Source: an uncultured Lachnospiraceae bacterium
Lineage (GTDB): Bacteria > Bacillota > Clostridia > Lachnospirales > Lachnospiraceae
Direction of reading: 5' to 3'
Assembly: GCA_946632055.1 (NCBI GenBank)
Contig: CAMPAR010000009.1
Span: forward strand, 1 to 41,704
DNA: 41,704 bases
The position numbers and the translations under genes are program-made. A model generated the notes under the pieces. The model saw only the letters and a list, made by a program, of their open reading frames with translations. It ran no database searches and was not told the DNA's origin. This document shows, piece after piece, positions 16,865-23,512 of the stretch (position 1 is its first letter; each line of letters opens with the position of its first letter).

Positions 16865-17800
16865 TTATTTCTTGTTCAGCGCCGCCTCCAGAATTGCCTT
16901 TTCTTCCTCGAGACCGTGCGTAATCGGACGGCCCATATAGTAGGCAGCCATCAGGCCGGGTCCGACGTTGACGCCGCAGGAAATGTGCACGTCAACGATT
17001 TCCACCGCCTTCGGATGGAATTTGTCGATCAGCATCTGCTTATACATTTCCGCCTGCTTCATGCGGTCGGTCTGAGCGATGAAGATCACCTGATCCTCAA
17101 GATTTTCGCCGGTTTTCTCGATATAGACAAGGAGCGCCGCGTACGCCGCCTTCGCGCCGGCCGCCTTCGCGAGAACGGTCGTCATGCCGTTATAGTCGAA
17201 TTCGCCGATCGGCTTGACGCCTGCGAGCGTGCCGAAGAAAGCCTTGGCGTGAGTCAGACGGCCCTTCTTAGCGACGAAGGACAGGTCGTCGAGCCACCCG
17301 GCCTGATGGAAGCGGTTCTTGTTCTCCTCGAGCCAGGCAACGACCTCCTCCATACTCTTTCCTTCCTTCTGCAGCATGCCGGCGTAGCAGCACATCAGGC
17401 CGAAGCCGGGGCCGAAACGAAGCGAGTCCACAAGCGCGATCTCGGCATCCGGATATTTTTCCTTGACCATCTTCGCACCGTTATTCGCAAAGCTGAAGGC
17501 GCCGCTCATGCCGGAGGAAATTGTCAGCATAATGACACCCTTCCCGGCCTTGACTGCTTCTTCCATCGCGGCCGCGCATTCGCCGACACTCGGCGGAGCG
17601 GTCTGGAAGCCCGCGGGATTCTTTTTCAGCGCCGAATAAAAGCTCTGCTGGGTGAAATTCTCGTCCCAGTCCGGCATGACATCATACTCCTTGCCGTCCG
17701 GCGTATTCACATGGCCGGCCAGCACCGTAATGCCGTACTTTTCCCGATACTCCTTTGTCAGGTCACAGGTCGAATCCGCCATAATCACATACTCTTTCAT
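16865..17800 (-). CDS. DegV family fatty-acid-binding protein (FakB-like)
   Basis: A 311-residue DegV protein from the ATG at 17800, which has GAAAGGAG seven bases upstream; the frame runs open to 17824 but that start would precede the ribosome site. The N-terminal domain has IMADSTCDLT and the fatty-acid-carboxylate loop TISSGMSGAF (~90). The C-terminal part contains the lid and the closing SCGVNVGPG motif, where HTGPG.. is usual. DegV/FakB proteins hold a single fatty acid for phosphorylation by FakA. Its stop-overlapping position behind the alpha/beta hydrolase (13-base gap; the previous TGA lies inside the ribosome site) ties it to the operon. It is slightly longer than typical FakB (~280-290). 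Confidence 0.9.
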   Translation of the reverse strand: MKEYVIMADSTCDLTKEYREKYGITVLAGHVNTPDGKEYDVMPDWDENFTQQSFYSALKKNPAGFQTAPPSVGECAAAMEEAVKAGKGVIMLTISSGMSGAFSFANNGAKMVKEKYPDAEIALVDSLRFGPGFGLMCCYAGMLQKEGKSMEEVVAWLEENKNRFHQAGWLDDLSFVAKKGRLTHAKAFFGTLAGVKPIGEFDYNGMTTVLAKAAGAKAAYAALLVYIEKTGENLEDQVIFIAQTDRMKQAEMYKQMLIDKFHPKAVEIVDVHISCGVNVGPGLMAAYYMGRPITHGLEEEKAILEAALNKK

Positions 17801-17813
17801 GCACATACTCCTT

Positions 17814-18767
17814 TCACTCTGCATTAAAGTATTTTATGACAAACTGTTTCAGTTTATCTTTTCCTTCATCGCCGGAAGCGATATAGGCAACCGCGTGTCC
17901 GGCGTTTTCGACGATCAGGGTCTCCTTTTCGGAGCCGCAGGCATCGATATTCTTCTGTCCCCAGGAAAAGGGCACCGCGATGTCCTCCGTCCCGTGGATG
18001 AAAAGCATCGGTCTTTTTGCGTTTTTCAGCGCTTTTTCCGTCGAGTAGGTAATGTCAATTCCGTGGAAAAGCTTCGCGAAGACGCGCACGAGCGGCATCA
18101 TCAGCCACACCGGCACACGCCGCCGTTTCCCCGTCAGTACCTGCAGGTCGTGCACGCAGGTAAAGCCGCAGTCGTCGACCAGCGCCTTCACCTTCGGATT
18201 CACGATTTTGTCCGAACTGTAGGCGACCGTCGCGCCGCCCATCGAGACGCCGAAGACAAGGATTTCCTCCGCGTGAAGCTCCCGGTCCGTATACTCGCAC
18301 CAGGAAAGGACGTCGTACTGTTCCTTCAGGCCGAAGCAACAGGCTTTTCCTTCGCTTTCCCCAAAGCCGCGCTGGTCGACAAAGAGAAGGTTGAAGCCCA
18401 GCGCTAGAAGGTCCTGCGAAACGACGCCGAAATTATTCGGGATCGTCGTATGGTAGCCGTGAAAAAAGATCGCCGTCTTCCGGTGTCCCACGTCATAATA
18501 GTGCCCGGCAAGCTTCAGTCCGTCATAAGACTCAGTATGTACCGTCGTCATCTCCGGTGTGATGCGCCGGTACCACTCGATGCCCGCCCTGATGCGCGGC
18601 AGATACGGCACATACTGCGAATTCGACAGATCCCCTTCGTTCGTCCGGTCGAGATCTTCCCCGGACAGGCCCTTATAGGTGCAGAAGAAAGCGATCAGCG
18701 TCGGAATGACGGCAAAATTCAGATACAGAAGCACGAGGCCGCCGAGAATCCAGAAGACAATCTTCAT
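17814..18767 (-). CDS. Membrane-anchored alpha/beta hydrolase (Ser nucleophile)
   Basis: A 317-residue protein started at the ATG at 18767, where GAGGAGG stands upstream and the ATGA overlaps the stop of the preceding gene. The open frame to 18857 is disfavoured. It has an N-terminal transmembrane anchor (~3-28) and an alpha/beta hydrolase fold with the oxyanion region FFHGYH, nucleophile GVSMGG (Ser 175), acid in GTEDIAVP and His in NAGHAVAY. The group resembles bacterial homologues of ABHD12/13 (BEM46-like), some of which act on lysolipids or peptides. In this operon it may release or edit acyl products at the membrane. The similar protein encoded at 12773-13744 replaces Ser 175 with Cys. 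Confidence 0.88.
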   Translation of the reverse strand: MKIVFWILGGLVLLYLNFAVIPTLIAFFCTYKGLSGEDLDRTNEGDLSNSQYVPYLPRIRAGIEWYRRITPEMTTVHTESYDGLKLAGHYYDVGHRKTAIFFHGYHTTIPNNFGVVSQDLLALGFNLLFVDQRGFGESEGKACCFGLKEQYDVLSWCEYTDRELHAEEILVFGVSMGGATVAYSSDKIVNPKVKALVDDCGFTCVHDLQVLTGKRRRVPVWLMMPLVRVFAKLFHGIDITYSTEKALKNAKRPMLFIHGTEDIAVPFSWGQKNIDACGSEKETLIVENAGHAVAYIASGDEGKDKLKQFVIKYFNAE

Positions 18768-19837
18768 GCCCCGGCCTCCTCGGCGGGAAGAATCTCTTCC
18801 GCCGTAATCTTCCGGCACTTTCCGTCCTTCACCAGGTAAACGCTGAGGAGCGGACACTGCGTGCCGGAGCCCGAAATCAGGAAATCCGGAAGCGGCTGAA
18901 TCCGGAAGGTTTTTACCGGATAATCCGACGTTTCCACCTGATCCGGGATGAAACGCTTCGCGTCATAAGCCTTGAAAATGCTCTCCTTCCGGGTCCAGAG
19001 CACCAGGAAATCCATGACGGAGGGTGTCTTTTCGCACTGACCGTCCGCTTCCTTTTCTGTCATAATCCTCTTCATCAGGCGCTGAAGCTTTTCCGGCGAG
19101 GAGGCGTAATAATGCTCGCGCTCCCGGATATTCTCGATGTCCACGCCGCAGGCTTCATTCGATACGACGACAGCCGCCGCGCCATCCGTATGGGAAAGGG
19201 AGAATTCGAAGCCGTCCGCTGTCCATTTGCCGTCCCGGCTCTTCTTAAAATTCAGGCGGTTGAAATCGTAGCCAAAGGACCGGTCCACCGCGGTTTCCAG
19301 AAGCTTCCAGACCGCGTAGCGCTGCCGCCGGACAGCGGTGTTTTTCGAGAAAAACTGTTCGCGGCTCCGCTGCGGGGGGTAGACCTTCTGCGGCTCCAGA
19401 TCCTCCGGGATTTCCGTCACAAACACGGAGAACTGCGGCCTTTTATTCCATCTTTCCCGCGCTTTGTCCTCCTGAGCGCTTTTTTTCACGCCGAAGACGC
19501 ACTCGTTCGCGAAATGCTCGCAGTTATTGTGCAGGAGACTGTAGCCGCCTTCTCCGAGCCTTTCTCTGGCGCTCCGGATGATCTCTTCGGAAGACCGGGC
19601 TTTCCGGCTTTCAGCGCCGTCCATGACGCCGCGCTCGACAAAGGCGCCGGCCGCAAAGGTATCGATATCCGTCGATACGACCCGCACCTCCTCATCCCGC
19701 ACGGCGGCGAGATTCACAGGCGGATAGCCAAAGGCGATCACCTCATCCTCCGACACAAAAATTCCGTAATGATAGACGGAGCCGACCTTCGCGCGGATCA
19801 TATCGCCCGGCTTCAGCTCCTCCGGCGACCATTTCAT
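18764..19837 (-). CDS. LRAT/NlpC-like acyltransferase domain fused to Sfp-type phosphopantetheinyl transferase
   Basis: A 357-residue two-domain protein. Residues ~1-125 look like an LRAT/H-box NlpC-P60 domain: LKPGDMIRAKVG, His 23 in VYHYGIFV and the catalytic NCEHFANE with Cys 106. Residues ~136-350 form a 4'-phosphopantetheinyl transferase with FSLSHTDG (~212), GVDIE (231-235) and WTRKESIFKA (281-290), the Mg2+ and CoA binding motifs. The PPTase half should load the two carrier domains encoded upstream (free ACP and ligase-fused carrier). The LRAT half could transfer acyl groups through Cys 106. The second His of classical LRAT (after the H-box) is not obvious. Four-base ATGA overlaps on both sides show tight coupling. 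I know no named family with this fusion. Confidence 0.85.
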   Translation of the reverse strand: MKWSPEELKPGDMIRAKVGSVYHYGIFVSEDEVIAFGYPPVNLAAVRDEEVRVVSTDIDTFAAGAFVERGVMDGAESRKARSSEEIIRSARERLGEGGYSLLHNNCEHFANECVFGVKKSAQEDKARERWNKRPQFSVFVTEIPEDLEPQKVYPPQRSREQFFSKNTAVRRQRYAVWKLLETAVDRSFGYDFNRLNFKKSRDGKWTADGFEFSLSHTDGAAAVVVSNEACGVDIENIREREHYYASSPEKLQRLMKRIMTEKEADGQCEKTPSVMDFLVLWTRKESIFKAYDAKRFIPDQVETSDYPVKTFRIQPLPDFLISGSGTQCPLLSVYLVKDGKCRKITAEEILPAEEAGA

Positions 19838-20085
19838 TGAAGCTGTCCCTCGATATAGTCCACAACCTGCCCGAGCGTCTCAAAATCGCTGATTCCGACG
19901 TTTTCAAAGCGGATATTGAAGCTTTCCTCGATATCAATGACCATGTAAAGCAGCGCGACGGAATTGAAGCCGAGGTCTTCCGTCAGGCTCATCTCTTCCG
20001 TACAGTTCTCAATCAGTTCCTTCTTGCGGTCGTCCTCCGCAAGGAGGATTTCCTTCAGTCGTTCAATGATTTCTTCTCTTGCCAT
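19834..20085 (-). CDS. Acyl carrier protein
   Basis: An 83-residue acidic four-helix carrier protein with the phosphopantetheine site DLGFNSVALLYMV (Ser 42). The usual DSL triplet is NSV here, so it is not the housekeeping AcpP. ACPs of this type serve dedicated acyl pathways. Its neighbours supply everything a carrier needs: an acyl-AMP ligase to charge it, two PlsC-type acyltransferases as acceptors and a PPTase (overlapping by four bases) to make it holo. It starts ten bases after the first PlsC gene, with GAGAGGA-type sequence before the ATG. Confidence 0.93.
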   Translation of the reverse strand: MAREEIIERLKEILLAEDDRKKELIENCTEEMSLTEDLGFNSVALLYMVIDIEESFNIRFENVGISDFETLGQVVDYIEGQLQ

Positions 20086-20095
20086 ATGATTCCTC

Positions 20096-20743
20096 TCATG
20101 CTTCGAGCGCTTCCCGAAGCTCCCTGGTTTTTTCCTGAAGCATTTTCGTAATTTCCTCGATTTCCGCCACGGTCGGGCGCTTCCCGTAGAAGGAGGCGAC
20201 GTCCACCGGCTCTCCGACGGCCGCCTCCAGGCGGCTCAGGATCGTCTTCCTTCTCTTCATCACCATGGGAATGATCGGCGCGCCGCCCATGAGGGCGATC
20301 AGCACCATGCCGGACTTGAATTCCTGAAGCTCCGGGTCTCCTCCTTCCGCCAGATTCACATGCCCCTCGGGGAACATGCAGACCAGCTCTCCCGCCTTCA
20401 GGTGGGAGGCAATCTCCCGCATCGTTCCGATCCCGGTGTTGTCCCGGTCGACCGGAATGCACTGGAAGCAGTCGAACAGAAAGGCGCGGGCGGGCTTGTC
20501 ATAGAATTCCTTTGCGCAGATGAAGTGGTGGTTCCTGTGCCAGATCACAAACTGCATGTAGAGCGGGTCGAAGCTCGTGATATGATTCGAAATCAGGAGC
20601 GCTCCGCCCCGGATTTTATACTTCTTTCCGTCCGGATACAGCACCTTCGGCCGGAACAGGAGCATCGCCGGCGCTGCCGTGATCTTGACGAACCAGAAGA
20701 CGAACTTATGTATGAATTTCAAAAAACCGCTCTTCTTATTCAT
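20096..20743 (-). CDS. PlsC-like 1-acylglycerol-3-phosphate acyltransferase
   Basis: A 215-residue LPLAT-family protein from the ATG at 20743, which overlaps the stop of the upstream gene by eight bases; a TTG at 20758 is also in frame. An N-terminal membrane-associating segment (~8-30) precedes motif I NHITSFDP (His 54, Asp 59), IPVDRDN (~96-102) and motif III FPEGH (124-128), then VIALMGGAPIIPMV. These are the complete HX4D acyltransferase signatures, so it should transfer acyl from ACP or CoA to a glycerophosphate-like acceptor. It is one of two divergent LPLAT genes in tandem, suggesting sequential acylations or different acceptors. Confidence 0.92.
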   Translation of the reverse strand: MNKKSGFLKFIHKFVFWFVKITAAPAMLLFRPKVLYPDGKKYKIRGGALLISNHITSFDPLYMQFVIWHRNHHFICAKEFYDKPARAFLFDCFQCIPVDRDNTGIGTMREIASHLKAGELVCMFPEGHVNLAEGGDPELQEFKSGMVLIALMGGAPIIPMVMKRRKTILSRLEAAVGEPVDVASFYGKRPTVAEIEEITKMLQEKTRELREALEA

Positions 20744-21377
20744 TCTCTGCTTCCTCAAGCTTCTCTGTGAGTTCCCGGATCCGCGCCCTCATGGCGTCAT
20801 TTACGCGCCGGATGTTTTCGCGGTCCGAAGCGTCCTCCAAAGTGAACTCTGTGACATCCATCGGAGTCCCGATGATCATTTCCGATCGTTTTTTACGGAA
20901 ATAGGAGCCGTTCACCGCAATCGGGATCACCGGAACGCCGGCCCGGAGCGCCGTAAAAGCCGCTGAAGTCTTGAACTCCAGGGGGCGCGCCTCGCCCGGC
21001 CGCGGAATCCGGCTTTCCGGGAAAATTCCGACAACGCCGCCCTTTTCCAGAATTTCGCAGCTTTTCTCGACAAAGCCGAAATCATGGCTGTTCCTGTCGA
21101 CCCGGATGCCGCCGAGGAGCTTTAACAGGAGACCGAGCGGCTTCTTCTCGAAGAGAAGCTCCGCCATCTGCACCCGCACCGTCCGGCCAGGAAAGGTGAA
21201 CAGCATCACCACATAGTCGAAAACCGAGGTATGATTGGAGATGATGATCGCCGGCCCGTGGATGCTTCTGCCCTGTTTCTTTTTGTCCTCATAGTGGATT
21301 TTCGTCCGGAAGCAGACAAGCTGCGCCGGCCAGCCGGTTATTTTAACAAACCAATTCCAGAAATGAATCCAGAACAT
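20736..21377 (-). CDS. Second PlsC-like acyltransferase
   Basis: A 213-residue LPLAT-family protein: aromatic-rich N-terminus (MFWIHFWNWFVKITGWP, membrane-associating), motif I NHTSVFDY (His 49, Asp 54), IRVDRNSH (~91-98) and motif III FPESR (119-123), then AGVPVIPIAVNG. FPESR replaces the FPEG of standard PlsC, as also seen in some other LPLAT subfamilies, and suggests a distinct acceptor. It lies two bases after the acyl-AMP ligase gene and overlaps the next acyltransferase gene by eight bases. It resembles its neighbour in overall layout but is clearly diverged, so not a recent duplicate. Confidence 0.9.
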   Translation of the reverse strand: MFWIHFWNWFVKITGWPAQLVCFRTKIHYEDKKKQGRSIHGPAIIISNHTSVFDYVVMLFTFPGRTVRVQMAELLFEKKPLGLLLKLLGGIRVDRNSHDFGFVEKSCEILEKGGVVGIFPESRIPRPGEARPLEFKTSAAFTALRAGVPVIPIAVNGSYFRKKRSEMIIGTPMDVTEFTLEDASDRENIRRVNDAMRARIRELTEKLEEAENE

Positions 21378-21379
21378 GC

Positions 21380-23335
21380 TTACAGTCCCGCCTTGATAAA
21401 ATCATATATTTCCTTCAGCGTATTCAGGCTCCGCTCGCCCTGTGCGGGGAAGTCGGTCCCGAATTCCTTCTGAAGCTCCGAAACCATCGCGAAATAGTCG
21501 AGGCTCGTACCGCCGAGATCGAGGAAGAAATCCGCCGTAAACGGCACCTCCTCCGGACTCTTCTGCACCGCCGCCGCGAAGGCCGCGCGAACCCTTAGGA
21601 ACAGCTCGTCCTCCGGCGACTTTTCTTCGCCTGCGTTCTCCGGATCGAGAAGCGGCAGCGCGCCGGACTTCAGATCCCGCTGCAGCCGGAGCCGGTTCAG
21701 CTTGAATTCGTCGCCCTTCATGAGCTCGTCGCCGGTAAACACGATCTGCCGGATCTCGGAGGAAAGCTTCAGCTCCTCCAGCCGCCGGATCACGTCCTTG
21801 CGGATTTCAAGCAGCTTTTCCGGCGGACTGAAGCGGTTCACGGAGAGGATCAGCGTCGGCACGACGCTCTCCTTTTCCTTCACGCCGAGCAGGCAGATTT
21901 CCCGCACGCCGGGAACCTGCAGCTTCGGCTCAAGAAGGTTCGGATTCAGGTTTTCCCCGGAAGGCCCGACGACCAGATCGTCCTTTCTTCCGAGAATATA
22001 GTAATTTCCGTCCTGCTCTCTCGAAAGGTCATGCGTGTTGAACCACTCGGGGCGGTCGATACGCTTCCCGTCGACAATGACAAAATGCGCGAGGCTTTCG
22101 CCGGCAACCAGAAGCTCGCCCTCCTCGTTCAACCGATAGCGGATGGATCTTAAGGGCTTCCCGACCGAGCCCGAATTCAGCGTCTTCGGGCTGTCAGTCT
22201 GCTCCACCGACGTGATGCCGATTTCCGTCATGCCGTAGCCGTTTGAAAGATGGTAGCCGATCCCGTTGAAGAAGCGAAGAACCTCCGGCCGGATCGCTCC
22301 GCCGCCGGAAATCATGAAGGAAATGCTTTCGCCGAAGAGGTTTTCCCGCACTTCCTTAAAGGCCTTTTTGCTGAAGAGTCTTGAAAGCTTCTCCATCCCC
22401 GAAAGCTTGTCGGTGATCGCAAGGCCCCGTTCAAACTTTTTGAAGGTATCGTCGCCGCGCTTCTTGATCGTGCCGAGGGCCTGCTGATAGACCTTGTCCC
22501 AGAACAGCGGCACGGCAAAAATATGAGTCACCTTGTGGCGCTTGATCGTATTCACGATCGTTTCCGGCGCCATGTCCCGAAGCTCCACGAAGGTCCTCGA
22601 GAAGAAGGCGAACCAGGTATAGACGGCCACCAGTCCGAAAATATGATAGAAAGGCAGGAAGCAGAGCTGCTTCAGTTCGCCTTCGTAATGCTTTTTCATG
22701 AGCGCGCAGTCCTTGACGATTTCCCGCGCGTTCCGGATGATTTCGGAGAATTCCTCCCCGGTGTAGGCACAGATCTTCACATGCTCCGAGGTGCCGGAGG
22801 ACATCACGTAGATCGCATCTCCGTAAGGCTCGTTGGCCGCGGCCTCGTCCCGGACCTTTGCTTCATCCGCCGCGGCCGGCACGATGTCCCGCACCAGGAT
22901 CGTCGGAAGCTCAAAGCGCTTCCCGTCGGAAATGACCGCCTTCGCGCCGGCGGAGCGCATCGCCTCCTGAAGCGTCCGCTCATCGAGACGCATGTTCAGG
23001 AAGAAGGGGCTGTGTCCCGCGCGGAGAATCGCCCAGAACATCTCGATCCACTCGATGGAATTCTCCATGTAGACGGCGATCACGGACCGCGCCGGAATGC
23101 CTTCCAGAAGGCGCTCAAGCGTCACGGTTTTCCGCTCGATATTCTCCCGGCACTCTCCGTAGCTGATTTTCTGAATCCGGTAGCCGGTGCTGCGTTCGTA
23201 GATGATATTCCCGCTTTCCGAAAACATCAGCGGAAAAATCGCCTTGAAGGAGCGCTCCGACTGCTCCAGCTTCTGTATTTTCGCTTCAACAAATTCGTCG
23301 ATTGTCGCGTATCCGCCGATGTTCTGTAAGTCCAT
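21380..23335 (-). CDS. Acyl-AMP ligase (acyl-ACP synthetase) with C-terminal carrier domain
   Basis: A 651-residue protein from the ATG at 23335; the frame is open to 23362 but the predicted transcript begins near 23358. The adenylation domain (~40-555) has the P-loop SSGTSEHVK (179-187), LPFYHIFG (~227), NGYGMTEIG (~365-373), THDLS (434-438), LGRKDD (448-453) and the catalytic-lysine region KGDEFKLNR (540-548). The P-loop lacks the usual TTG.PKG wording, so the enzyme is divergent. Residues ~575-651 form a carrier domain with LDLGGTSLDYF (Ser 611). It should adenylate a fatty or other carboxylic acid and pass it to its own carrier or to the free ACP. First gene of the lipid operon. Confidence 0.9.
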   Translation of the reverse strand: MDLQNIGGYATIDEFVEAKIQKLEQSERSFKAIFPLMFSESGNIIYERSTGYRIQKISYGECRENIERKTVTLERLLEGIPARSVIAVYMENSIEWIEMFWAILRAGHSPFFLNMRLDERTLQEAMRSAGAKAVISDGKRFELPTILVRDIVPAAADEAKVRDEAAANEPYGDAIYVMSSGTSEHVKICAYTGEEFSEIIRNAREIVKDCALMKKHYEGELKQLCFLPFYHIFGLVAVYTWFAFFSRTFVELRDMAPETIVNTIKRHKVTHIFAVPLFWDKVYQQALGTIKKRGDDTFKKFERGLAITDKLSGMEKLSRLFSKKAFKEVRENLFGESISFMISGGGAIRPEVLRFFNGIGYHLSNGYGMTEIGITSVEQTDSPKTLNSGSVGKPLRSIRYRLNEEGELLVAGESLAHFVIVDGKRIDRPEWFNTHDLSREQDGNYYILGRKDDLVVGPSGENLNPNLLEPKLQVPGVREICLLGVKEKESVVPTLILSVNRFSPPEKLLEIRKDVIRRLEELKLSSEIRQIVFTGDELMKGDEFKLNRLRLQRDLKSGALPLLDPENAGEEKSPEDELFLRVRAAFAAAVQKSPEEVPFTADFFLDLGGTSLDYFAMVSELQKEFGTDFPAQGERSLNTLKEIYDFIKAGL

Positions 23336-23364
23336 AGTACGCCCCCTGCACACACTTGTCAAAC

Positions 23365-23393
23365 ATTATAGCACAGATTTCTGCAAGATACAA
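23365..23393 (-). promoter_or_regulatory. Promoter of the ten-gene lipid operon
   Basis: On the minus strand TTGTAT (23388-23393), a 17-base spacer and a perfect TATAAT (23365-23370) with an extended TGC immediately before it. The predicted start near 23358 leaves a ~23-base leader with a GGGGG-type ribosome site before ATG 23335. No other promoter of this quality was seen down to 12773. Confidence 0.8.
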
Positions 23394-23512
23394 ATACTTT
23401 TATTTTTAATACAAGATCACATTGTCCGGAAGATTAGAAAGAAGCGCCCCGCCCTGCCGTTTTTTGGGCAGAGGCGGGACGCCCCACTGGCTGATTCTTC
23501 ATTCAGAGTGCT

